A stretch of DNA of 64,000 nucleotides from Caenorhabditis remanei. Lineage: Eukaryota > Nematoda > Chromadorea > Rhabditida > Rhabditidae. The notes under the pieces were generated by a model. That model saw only the letters and a list, made by a program, of their open reading frames with translations. It had not been told where the DNA came from and ran no database searches. The position numbers and the translations under genes were made by a program. The stretch lies in contig NW_026526028.1 of assembly GCF_010183535.1 (NCBI RefSeq), positions 1 through 64,000 of the forward strand, given 5' to 3'. Positions 14,090-24,800 of this stretch are shown here, one piece after another (position 1 is the stretch's first letter; the number at the start of each line of letters is the position of its first letter).

Positions 14090-14692
14090 ATGACGACCAA
14101 AAAGTTCGGAATGGAAGATGTTGGAATTACGAAGATTGGAGGAGACAAAAATCCGAAGAATATCAGTCAAAGCGATTGGAAAAAAGTGTTGCCGAATGAG
14201 GTGTATCGAGTGGCAAGAGAGTCTGGTAGGCCTTCATTCTATCGAAAATTCCCGCTTATCACTTCGTATTTCAGGAACGGAAGCACCTCATACTGGCGGA
14301 TTCGACGATCATTTCGAGAAGGGGCGTTATGTTTGTCTTTGTTGTGGCTCTGAACTTTTTAAGTGAGTTTTATTGAAATATTCAAAAATGTAATTTTTAC
14401 ATTTTCCGTTCGGACGCAAAGTTTTGGGCTGGATGTGGATGGCCGGCATTCTCAGAATCTGTTGGAAAAGATGCGAATATCGTCAGAATTCAAGATCGAT
14501 CACATGGAATGAATCGTACTGAAGTTCGATGCAAAACGGTAGGTTATCTAGAGGATTATCAGTCTTTTCGACTATAAATTCTTTCAGTGCGACGCCCATC
14601 TCGGCCACGTGTTCAACGATGGGCCAAAGGATAAAACTGGCGAACGATATTGTATCAACAGTGTGTGTATGGCATTCGAGAAGAAGGATTAA
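14090..14692 (+). pseudogene. Methionine-R-sulfoxide reductase B, probable pseudogene
   Basis: Four exons can be followed: 14,090-14,225, 14,275-14,362, 14,409-14,538 and 14,588-14,692, about 152 codons in all, a normal length for MsrB. The family reduces methionine-R-sulfoxide in proteins. Both zinc-binding CxxC pairs are visible (CLCC in exon 2; CKTC across the exon 3/4 junction), as are FWAGCGWPAF, the [10 protein letters not shown] motif and the catalytic cysteine in ERYCINS. Introns 1 and 3 have canonical GT...TTTCAG ends. Intron 2 does not: the frame needs exon 3 to begin at 14,409, but the preceding bases are TTTTCCG, with CG where AG should be. The nearest AG (14,420-14,421) shifts the frame. 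The start is the ATG before TTKKFGMED. The gene is therefore probably dead, unless this is a sequencing error or a nonconsensus splice. Confidence 0.8.
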
Positions 14693-15006
14693 ATAATTTT
14701 CTTTTCTTTTTTTTTGTAATACTATGAGTTGCACATAAACTATTAAAATAAGCAGTTCAATTCCTACTTCACAATCTCTAATATCCCAGAAGATAAAGTT
14801 GGCATACGGTAGAGTCAAACAGGGTATAGGGAGCAGTAAAAATTCCATTTTCCTTCATACCAACCGTATTTTTCAGAAATAAACTTTCAAAAATTTTCAA
14901 TCTTTGAATAACAAAAAATCTTTTCACGCGTGAGTTTTTTTAATATTTTTTTCATTGACATGACATTTCACGTTTCATGACGTAATCAACCATAAATCTT
15001 TGCCAC
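14693..15006. other. Intergenic, 3' region of the MsrB copy
   Basis: AT-rich spacer of about 310 bp. It starts with a T-rich run just after the MsrB stop, which may include its 3' UTR, and ends upstream of the next gene. No ATG in the frame of the following exon is present: an in-frame stop (TAA) lies about 24 bases before 15,007. I see no other feature here. Confidence 0.5.
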
Positions 15007-16757
15007 TTGTCCAAAAAGTCATTTCTAGTTTCAAAAGCTACATCTCCTCAACAATATCCACCGAATATTACTATGGTGAGAGAGACTTTGAATGCTTTCA
15101 AAGCAAAACTAATTTACAAATTTCGAATTTCGGAAATTTTCAGAAGTCTGTTAATTGGAGCCCAGCTCTCGTACTCGTGTGTGGAGAAGAAGAAGGAAGA
15201 GAAGAAGAAGGAAGAGAAGAAGAAGGAAGAGAAGAAGGCGAAGGTGGAGAAGAAGGAGAAGAAAAGGGAGAAGAAGTAGGCAAAGAAGGAAAAAAAGAAG
15301 AAGGAGAAGGAAAGAGAAGAGAAGAAAGGAAACAGGATGAGAATTCGGATCTTCAACCGATGGTCGAACACGCCTTTGATGTTAGTATTTCAGTAATTCA
15401 TTCGAAAACAAAAATAGAATGAAAGTGCATATTGAATGAATTATTTAAATTTCAGCATGTTCGTGTGCCTACTACACTAGGAGATCTGATATCGATGGAA
15501 TACCAAGGATGCGTTTTTCGTAGTGTATCCAAAGAGAAGATCAATGTTCTGAATAGTGTGCCATTGGAGAAGTTGTTCGACGAAGATTTCAGCGGGATTC
15601 CACTCCTCGCTATACCCGACGACAACGACACCAGATGTGTCATCGTACACGGCGTGCATCGATTCGTTTCACTCATGTGTCGATCTCTGTCTGAAGAAGA
15701 GAAGAAAATCAAAATGAAAGTCGACGTGGTCTGTGTCGGAAAGATGAATTTCGAGGTTCTTCTGTCGTCTACAACGCCGATCAGTCCAGGAATGGATATC
15801 ACGAAAACAGCTGAATTCGAATTCGACCGGTGCCACCCCGAACTGCTCTCTTTACTCTGGGACTCTTATTCAAAAGAGAGAAACCGGAAAGAAGGTAGTT
15901 TCACTGAAGAAGAGCGCGCTGTCATCCTCTTTCATATGCTGAAGTCAAGAGTGGATGAGCAACAACGCCGAGAGATGATCCACCATTGCCACCAAAGGAG
16001 AAACATATATATGAAACTTTTCACCGAGGGAATGGTACCGGAACCATCAGAAATGGGGACTGAACAATCAGGACTTTTCGCTTTCCTGATGTCCCCGAGC
16101 ACTCGAAGAGCATTCTTTCTCCACTACGAAAAGATTCCAAAGAGAAACCGATGCCACAAGAACATCTTTCTCGCATCGCTGGAAAACGATGTTGCTGCCG
16201 CTCGATTGATAGACGAACTCGGTGCAAAAGAAATCACCAAGACTGAATTCGTACGCAAGCTTCTACAAGTGAAATCATCAACAACCATTACCGAGAATCA
16301 AATCCATAAAAAGAGCGGCATAAAGTGGTTGAAGTGCAAATCAGCGGAAGAAGTTCCACACCGAGCACTTGTTATGACCCACCGAACCGTAAGTTGGAAT
16401 ATTTTTCAGGTGTTCCGTACTCAAATAACTTATTTTTAGATTCCCTCGCCATCGGTGTTGATCTCTAAAGATGTCACAATTATTGTTCTGGATCCTTCGC
16501 CGAAAAAGCAACTCGTCGAACAATTGTGCAAGTGTGGCAGGAATGACTTCATCGTTTCGGGAATTCTTGCAAAGACGCCATTCCAGGCATCTGGGTCAGC
16601 ACTTGTGAATGAAGAACGGATCGAAACTAACAAACTTCAAGATCTCATCCACAAACTGACAAGCAATCGAAACAGCGAAAAACGAGAAGCCACAACGGAT
16701 CAGCAAATTTGTGTTATTGAGAATTTTGAACCGTCTGAACTCATTACATGTGACTAA
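15007..16757 (+). CDS. Unrecognised four-exon gene with Glu/Lys-rich exon; no ATG visible
   Basis: Exons 15,007-15,075, 15,144-15,380, 15,456-16,388 and 16,440-16,757 join in frame through three short introns (51-75 bp) with canonical GT and TTTTCAG/TTTTTAG ends, giving about 518 residues. Exon 2 is low-complexity (repeated EEEGR, then KKEEGEG). Exon 3 encodes the main globular part, beginning HVRVPTTLGDLISMEYQG. The segment CVIVHGVHRFVSL at about 15,640-15,680 faintly recalls the G-x-HR motif of ParB/sulfiredoxin-like folds, which is only a guess. The C-terminal part includes a KKQLVEQLCKCGRND stretch. I do not recognise the family. The first codon of the open frame is TTG (followed by SKKSFLV); the only ATG in exon 1 is its last codon. 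Either a 5' exon was missed, the start was lost, or translation begins at the exon 1/2 boundary. The long open exon 3 suggests selection until recently. Confidence 0.6.
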
Positions 16758-16871
16758 TGCTTTTATAATGAATAAGAATAGGAAAAGTAACAATTTTTAT
16801 TTTGGGGCTTTTTGGGAAACTTCACAACTCTTCCAAAATTCAAATTTTATATGCTTCACTAAGCACTCCAA

Positions 16872-17801
16872 CAGTCCGAGTCCAGCTTTGTCGAGAAACT
16901 GTAGAATGACGTAAACTGGGGAAAGCAAGAGTTGGTCCTTTGGATCCTGGAAAATTAACTATTGTTGAGTTTCAGTTCTTTACTGTTTTCTAATCTTACC
17001 TGAGCTACATACAAGAAGTCTCTCCGATATACTTGAATCCATTGGCGAGAGCGTATTCCTCAGTCATAATGAGAGCAGCCGATGCTCCGTCCGTCGAATA
17101 TGATGCGTTGGCAGCGGTGACAGTTCCATGTGGCTTCAGAGTCGACAGCCATTTGTGGAGACACGGATTCCGTTGTCTTCCTTGATAGTTTTTGGCTTCT
17201 TTCCGTCTAAGAACACCGGTACGAAATCTGTGAAGTTTCCGTTTTTGGCGGCTTCTGAGGCAAGAGTGTGCGAGCGAATAGCAAACTCGTTTTGTTCTCT
17301 GAAAATATTTTTTGTTAAGAGAATTCGGATTTTCTATTTTACAAAACCTTCTGGAAACATTGAAAGCGGCAGCAAGTCTGTCTCCACTGTGCCCCATCGT
17401 CTCTCCAGTCGAGAATTCAGCAACAGCTGGTAATTCTGGAGAAAGAAGATTCTTGACAATCTCTCCTCCGATCTTCAACTTCGATAGAAAATCATTTGCC
17501 TTATTCATGCCGAGCATTGCCTTTCTAGCTTTTCTGTTATAACGAATTGGCACGTCAGATAACAATTCGACACCTCCAGCAATGATAGCGTTGGCATTTC
17601 CAGTAGCCAACATTCCCATTCCTGTTGTGATGGCAACATTTGATGAGATACATGCAAGAGTGACTGTGTGAGCTGGAATGTTGTCTGGAACACCAGCGAG
17701 AAGAGCGACTTCTCTGTTGCTGGTTTTGCATCCTTGAATGACGGTTCCACAGATGATGTGATCAAGCTTCTCGTACGGTAGCTTCGTCTTCTCGACCAAG
17801 G
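16872..17801 (-). pseudogene. Acetyl-CoA acyltransferase / HADHB-like thiolase pseudogene, truncated at both ends
   Basis: Minus-strand thiolase remnant. Exon 17,348-17,801 encodes [18 protein letters not shown]..., with the active-site cysteine context TLACISSN and the family motifs [12 protein letters not shown] and STGETMGHSGDRLA. These match the beta subunit of the mitochondrial trifunctional enzyme, which does the thiolytic step of fatty-acid beta-oxidation. Exon 17,000-17,298 begins REQNEFAIRSHTLASEA after a 49-bp intron. It then shifts frame between GIRVST and KPHGTVTAANAS (about 17,155) and again after ALANGFK (about 17,025), where the frame hits TAG. A third exon fragment (16,872-16,946) reads DPKDQLLLSPVYV and soon loses similarity. 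The N-terminal exon(s) and the C-terminal catalytic Cys/His region are absent. Two frameshifts plus truncation make it a pseudogene. Retained introns argue against a processed copy. Confidence 0.88.
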
Positions 17802-17880
17802 CTGAAAAGAAAACATTTTACTTATCGAAAACCAGGGATTTGCAGTGAAAAATGAGTGAATGAAGCTGTTTGTTTCTAAC

Positions 17881-18760
17881 CCTTGATAGGCGGTTCCCGA
17901 GACCATCTTGTCGCCAGTCTCCAGAAGTTTCGCTTTCAACTCTTCGTTTTGGTTGAACTTGTGTAGAATAACATGCTCCAGGACACCGATACTTTCTTTG
18001 TCTTTCCACTCAGAGATCTGGAAAAAGAGTAATAAATGTTGATTATCTATAATGCAACGAACCAATTTTGCCGGGATCTTCGCCTCCTTCAGAATGACTT
18101 TAGTTGATTTTTTGACCTCGAGTGGTGTCTCAGAAGAATCACTAAACTGATAGGAACACCTCCCCTCGTACAATCGGTCGAAGAAATGTATGAAGGATCC
18201 ATCAAAGAAAGAGCAGTAAACCAGCTGATCCCACTCGAGATCGACGAAGAACACGAGACAACACAAACTCCAGAACATGCCACAACGAGTAGAATACCAC
18301 ACAGAGTAAGCCAGAATAAATCATGCACAGACAGTACGGATCACAAAAGAAACCCCTCTTGTCCGGCAAGAACATACAATTTGCATGCTTGATAATAGTG
18401 CTCGACTGAATTGTACTCGTTTCCGTCAACAACAACTGGCGCCGCGTAGAGAGCAGAGAGAAAATGATTTGGTCCGCTAAAGTAAACCACGTTCTCAGGG
18501 GATATCGGCATTTCGCGAGTGTCAATGTCAGCTGGAAGAGCAACGACTTCTTGTTTCTTCAAGTAGACTTTGTATGGACGCTTTCCGTTCGGCAGAACGG
18601 GATTCTTGCCCTTGTTGTTCTTATTTCCATTCGGTTTCTTGTTGGCAGTCTTTGCAGACACAGTGGGTTGGGAACTTGGTGCTGCCGTGTTGGTATTGGA
18701 AGTACCAGCACCAACAGAAACCGGCGACTGCGGAGTTGATCCATTTTTCTCTTGTTGCGG
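17881..18760 (-). pseudogene. NADAR-domain protein pseudogene, interrupted by a BEL fragment and lacking its 3' end
   Basis: Minus-strand pieces of a NADAR (YbiA-like N-glycosidase) protein. The first piece (from 18,760, after a TTTACAG acceptor) has a Ser/Asn/Pro/Thr-rich leader, then [17 protein letters not shown] and [12 protein letters not shown], the family's core motif. It is cut after LAGQE near 18,375. The domain resumes near 18,146 with [20 protein letters not shown] (exon to 18,063), then after a 45-bp intron with [20 protein letters not shown] and [14 protein letters not shown] (exon 17,881-18,017). The final family segment is missing. Instead the exon ends at a splice donor whose next acceptor belongs to the thiolase pseudogene. 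Family members elsewhere cleave damaged or ADP-ribose-like N-glycosidic bonds. The 5' exons are missing too; satellite begins about 110 bp upstream. Confidence 0.82.
18150..18350 (+). mobile_element. Fragment of a BEL/Pao pol C-terminus inserted in the NADAR gene
   Basis: On the plus strand this segment encodes [20 protein letters not shown] and a following Thr/Pro-rich stretch. It matches the C-terminal end of the BEL/Pao polyprotein at 32,272-32,350 ([19 protein letters not shown]). It lies opposite in orientation to the NADAR coding strand and exactly fills the gap in that domain. Its edges are estimated (plus or minus 15 bp) from where NADAR similarity stops and resumes. No LTR is visible, so it is a captured fragment rather than a simple insertion. 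Confidence 0.75.
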
Positions 18761-18873
18761 CTGTAAACTCTATTTAATGAATCAAAATGTTATTAACAGT
18801 AAGTCTTACAATCTGTACATATTTGGTCTTTGCTCCGGAAGTGCGATGCTAGAGATTGATCTCTTGGAGACCG
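18761..18873. other. Unique sequence between NADAR remnant and satellite
   Basis: About 110 bp that would be the intron or upstream part of the NADAR gene on the minus strand. It passes into 43-bp satellite at about 18,874 (GACCGACAGTGATCG). No start codon or upstream exon of the NADAR gene is visible. Confidence 0.5.
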
Positions 18874-21800
18874 ACAGTGATCGTTTTTCATTTCTTCTGC
18901 AGAATCTAAAAACGATCAGTGATCGTTTTTCATTTCTTCTGCAGAATCTCAAAAACGATCAGTGATCGTTTTTCATTCCACTTTGGAATCTCAAAAACGA
19001 TCAGTGATCGTTTTTCATTTCTTCTGCAGAATCTCAAAAACGATCAGTGATCGTTTTTCATTTCTTCTGCAGAATCTCAAAAACGATCAGTGATCGTTTT
19101 TCATTTCTTCTGCAGAATCTCAAAAACGATCAGTGATCGTTTTTCATGTCCACGTTGGAATCTCAAAAACGATCAGTGATCGTTTTTCATTTCTTCTGCA
19201 GAATCTCAAAAACGATCAGTGATCGTTTTTCATTTCTTCTGCAGAATCTCAAAAACGATCAGTGATCGTTTTTCATTTCCACTGGAATCTCAAAAACGAT
19301 CAGTGATCGTTTTTCATTTCTTCTGCAGAATCTCAAAAACGATCAGTGATCGTTTTTCATTTCTTCTGCAGAATCTCAAAAACGATCAGTGATCGTTTTT
19401 CATTTCTTCTGCAGAATCTCAAAAACGATCAGTGATCGTTTTTCATTTCTTCTGCAGAATCTCAAAAACGATCAGTGATCGTTTTTCATTTCTTCTGCAG
19501 AATCGTCAAAAACGATCAGTGGATCGTTTTTCATTTCTTCTGCAGAATCTCAAAAACGATCAGTGATCGTTTTTCATTTCTTCTGCAGAATCTCAAAAAC
19601 GATCAGTGATCGTTTTTCATTTCTTCTGCAGAATCTCAAAACGATCAGTGATCGTTTTTCATTTCTTCTGCAGAATCTCAAAACGATCAGTGATCGTTTT
19701 TCATTTCTTCTGCAGAATCTCAAAACGCTTCAGTGATCGTTTTTCATTTCTTCTGCAGAATTTCCTAAAAACGATCAGTGATCGTTTTCATTTCTTCTGC
19801 AGAATCTCAAAAACGATCAGTGATCGTTTTCATTTCTTCTGCAGAATCTCAAAAACGATCAGTGATCGTTTTTCATTTCTTCTGCAGAATCTCAAAAACG
19901 ATCAGTGACCGTTTTTCATTTCTTCTGCAGAATCTCAAAAACGATCAGTGACCGTTTTTCATTTCTTCTGCAGAATCTCAAAAACGATCAGTGATCGTTT
20001 TTCATTTCTTCTGCAGAATCTCAAAAACGATCAGTGATCGTTTTTCATTTCTTCTGCAGAATCTCAAAAACGATCAGTGATCGTTTTTCATTTCTTCTGC
20101 AGAATCTCAAAAACGATCAGTGATCGTTTTTCATTTCTTCTGAGAATCTCAAAAACGATCAGTGATCGTTTTTCATGTCCACGTTGGAATCTCAAAAACG
20201 ATCAGTGATCGTTTTTCATTTCTTCTGAGAATCTCAAAAACGATCAGTGATCGTTTTTCATGTCCACGTTGGAATCTCAAAAACGATCAGTGATCGTTTT
20301 TCATTTCTTCTGCAGAATCTCAAAAACGATCAGTGATCGTTTTTCATTTCTTCTGCAGAATCTCAAAAACGATCAGTGATCGTTTTTCATTTCTTCTGCA
20401 GAATCTCAAAAACGATCAGTGATCGTTTTTCATTTCTTCTGCAGAATCTCAAAAACGATCAGTGATCGTTTTTCATTTCTTCTGCAGAATCTCAAAAACG
20501 ATCAGTGATCGTTTTTCATTTCTTCTGCAGAATCTCAAAAACGATCAGTGATCGTTTTTCATTTCTTCTGCAGAATCTCAAAAACGATCAGTGATCGTTT
20601 TTCATTTCTTCTGCAGAATCTCAAAAACGATCAGTGATCGTTTTCATTTCCTTCTGCAGAATCTCAAAACGATCAGTGATCGTTTTTCATTTCTTCTGCA
20701 GAATCTCAAAAACGATCAGTGATCGTTTTTCATTTCTTCTGCAGAATCTCAAAAACGATCAGTGATCGTTTTTCATTTCTTCTGCAGAATCTCAAAAACG
20801 ATCAGTGATCGTTTTTCATTTCTTCTGCAGAATCTCAAAACGATCAGTGATCGTTTTTCATTTCTTCTGCAGAATCTCAAAAACGATCAGTGATCGTTTT
20901 TCATTTCTTCTGCAGAATCTCAAAAACGATCAGTGATCGTTTTTCATTTCTTCTGCAGAATCTCAAAAACGATCAGTGATCGTTTTTCATTTCTTCTGCA
21001 GAATCTCAAAAACGATCAGTGATCGTTTTCATTTCTTCTGCAGAATCTCAAAAACGATCAGTGATCGTTTTTCATTTCTTCTGCAGAATCTCAAAAACGA
21101 TCAGTGATCGTTTTTCATTTCTTCTGCAGAATCTCAAAAACGATCAGTGATCGTTTTTCATTTCTTCTGCAGAATCTCAAAAACGATCAGTGATCGTTTT
21201 TCATTTCTTCTGCAGAATCTCAAAAACGATCAGTGATCGTTTTTCATTTCTTCTGCAGAATCTCAAAAACGATCAGTGATCGTTTTTCATTTCTTCTGCA
21301 GAATCTCAAAAACGATCAGTGATCGTTTTTCATTTCTTCTGCAGAATCTCAAAAACGATCAGTGATTCACGTTGGAATCTCAAAAACGATCAGTGATCGT
21401 TTTTCATTTCTTCTGCAGAATCTCAAAAACGATCAGTGATCGTTTTTCATTTCTTCTGCAGAATCTCAAAAACGATCAGTGATCGTTTTTCATTTCTTCT
21501 GCAGAATCTCAAAAACGATCAGTGATCGTTTTTCATTCCACGTTGGAATCTCAAAAACGATCAGTGATCGTTTTTCATTTCTTCTGCAGAATCTCAAAAA
21601 CGATCAGTGATCGTTTTTCATTTCTTCTGCAGAATCTCAAAAACGATCAGTGATCGTTTTTCATGTCCACGTTGGAATCTCAAAAACGATCAGTGATCGT
21701 TTTTCATTTCTTCTGCAGAATCTCAAAAACGATCAGTGATCGTTTTTCATTTCTTCTGCAGAATCTCAAAAACGATCAGTGATCGTTTTTCATTTCTTCT

Positions 21801-24800
21801 GCAGAATCTCAAAAACGATCAGTGATCGTTTTTCATGTCCACGTTGGAATCTCAAAAACGATCAGTGATCGTTTTTCATTTCTTCTGCAGAATCTCAAAA
21901 ACGATCAGTGATCGTTTTTCATTTCTTCTGCAGAATCTCAAAAACGATCAGTGATCGTTTTTCATTTCTTCTGCAGAATCTCAAAAACGATCAGTGATCG
22001 TTTTTCATGTCCACGTTGGAATCTCAAAAACGATCATGTGTCGTTTTTCATTTCTTCTGCAGAATCTCAAAAACGATCAGTGATCGTTTTTCATTTCTTC
22101 TGCAGAATCTCAAAAACGATCAGTGATCGTTTTTCATTTCTTCTGCAGAATCTCAAAAACGATCAGTGATCGTTTTTCATTCTTCTGCAGAATCTCAAAA
22201 ACGATCAGTGATCGTTTTTCATTTCTTCTGCAGAATCTCAAAAACGATCAGTGATCGTTTTTCATTTCTTCTGCAGAATCTCAAAAACGATCAGTGATCG
22301 TTTTTCATTTCTTCTGCAGAATCTCAAAAACGATCAGTGATCGTTTTTCATTCCACTGGAATCTCAAAAACGATCAGTGATCGTTTTTCATTTCTCTGCA
22401 GAATCTCAAAAACGATCAGTGATCGTTTTTCATTTCCTTCTGCGAATCTCAAACCGATCAGTGACGTTTTTCATTGTCCACGTTGGAATCTCAAAAACGA
22501 TCATTGATCTTTTTCATTTCTCTGCAGAATCTCAAAACGACAGTGATCGTTTTTTCATGTCCACGTTGGAATCTCAAAAACGATCAGTGATCGTTTTTTC
22601 ATTTCTTCTGCAGGAATCTCAAAACGATCAGTGATCGTTTTTCATGTCCACGTTTGGAATCTCAAAAAGATCAAGTGATCGTTTTTCATTTTCTGCAGAA
22701 TCTCAAAAACGATCAGTGATCGTTTTTCATTTCTTCTGGCAGAATCTCAAAACGATCAGTGATCGTTTTTCATTTCTCCTGCGAATCTCAAAAACGATCA
22801 GTGATCGTTTTTCATGTCTTCTGCAGAATCTCAAAACGATCCGTGATCGTTTTTCATTTCTCTGCAGAATCTCAAAAACGATCAGTGATCGTTTTTCATT
22901 TCTTCTGCAGAATCTCAAAACGATCAGTGATCGTTTTTCATTTCTCCTGCGAATCTCAAAAACGATCAGTGATCGTTTTTCATTTCTTCTGCAGAATCTC
23001 AAAAACGATCAGTGATCGTTTTATTTCTTCAATGTCCACGTTGAATCTCCAAAACGATCAGTGATCGTTTTTCATTTCTTCTGCAGAAATCTCAAAAACG
23101 ACTCAGTGATCGTTTTTCATGTCTTACTGCGAATCTCAAAAACGATCAGTGATCGTTTTCATTCTCCTGCCGAATCTCAAAAACGATCGTGATCGTTTTT
23201 CATTTCTTCTGCAGAATCTCAAAAACGATCAGTGATCGTGTTTTCATTTCTCTGCAGAATCTCAAAACGATCAGTGATCGTTTTTCATTTCTTCTGCAGA
23301 ATCTCAAAACGATCAGTGATCGTTTTTCATTTCTTCTGCAGAATCTCAAAACGATCAGTGATCGTTTTTCATTTCTTCTGCAGAATCTCAAAACGATCAG
23401 TGATCGTTTTTCATTTCTTCTGCAGAATCTCAAAAACGATCAGTGATCGTTTTTCATTTCTTCTGCAGAATCTCAAAAACGATCAGTGATCGTTTTTCAT
23501 TTCTTCTGCAGAATCTCAAAAACGATCAGTGATCGTTTTTCATGTCCACGTTGGAATCTCAAAAACGATCAGTGATCGTTTTTCATTTCTTCTGCAGAAT
23601 CTCAAAAACGATCAGTGATCGTTTTTCATTTCTTCTGCAGAATCTCAAAAACGATCAGTGATCGTTTTTCATTTCTTCTGCAGAATCTCAAAAACGATCA
23701 GTGATCGTTTTTCATGTCCACGTTGGAATCTCAAAAACGATCAGTGATCGTTTTTCATTTCTTCTGCAGAATCTCAAAAACGATCAGTGATCGTTTTTCA
23801 TTTCTTCTGCAGAATCTCAAAAACGATCAGTGACCGTTTTTCATTTCTTCTGCAGAATCTCAAAAACGATCAGTGATCGTTTTTCATGTCCACGTTGGAA
23901 TCTCAAAAACGATCAGTGATCGTTTTTCATTTCTTCTGCAGAATCTCAAAAACGATCAGTGATCGTTTTTCATTTCTTCTGCAGAATCTCAAAAACGATC
24001 AGTGATCGTTTTTCATTTCTTCTGCAGAATCTCAAAAACGATCAGTGATCGTTTTTTCACTTTGGAATCTCAAAAACGATCAGTGATCGTTTTTCATTTC
24101 TTCTGCAGAATCTCAAAAACGATCAGTGATCGTTTTTCATTTCTTCTGCAGAATCTCAAAAACGATCAGTGATCGTTTTTCATTTCTTCTGCAGAATCTC
24201 AAAAACGATCAGTGATCGTTTTTCATTCTTGGAATCTCAAAAACGATCAGTGATCGTTTTTCATTTCTTCTGCAGAATCTCAAAAACGATCAGTGATCGT
24301 TTTTCATTTCTTCTGCAGAATCTCAAAAACGATCAGTGATCGTTTTCATTTCTTCTGCAGAATCTCAAAAACGATCAGTGATCGTTTTTCATGTCCACGT
24401 TGGAATCTCAAAAACGATCAGTGATCGTTTTTCATTTCTTCTGCAGAATCTCAAAAACGATCAGTGATCGTTTTTCATTCCAGAATCTCAAAAACGATCA
24501 GTGACCGTTTTTCATTTCTTCTGCAGAATCTCAAAAACGATCAGTGATCGTTTTTCATTTCTTCTGCAGAATCTCAAAAACGATCAGTGATCGTTTTTCA
24601 TGTCCACGTTGGAATCTCAAAAACGATCAGTGATCGTTTTTCATTTCTTCTGCAGAATCTCAAAAACGATCAGTGATCGTTTTTCATGTCCACGTTGGAA
24701 TCTCAAAAATGATCAGTGATCGTTTTTCATTTCTTCTGCAGAATCTCAAAAACGATCAGTGATCGTTTTTCATTTCTTCTGCAGAATCTCAAAAACGATC

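Noticed and set aside
15114..15371. Phe/Ser-rich minus-strand frame
   Set aside because: It is the complement of the Glu/Lys-rich exon 2 of the plus-strand gene.
17005..17799. Continuous 264-codon minus frame as an intact thiolase
   Set aside because: It reads through a 49-bp intron; when that is spliced out, the second exon needs a frameshift to regain KPHGTVTAANAS.
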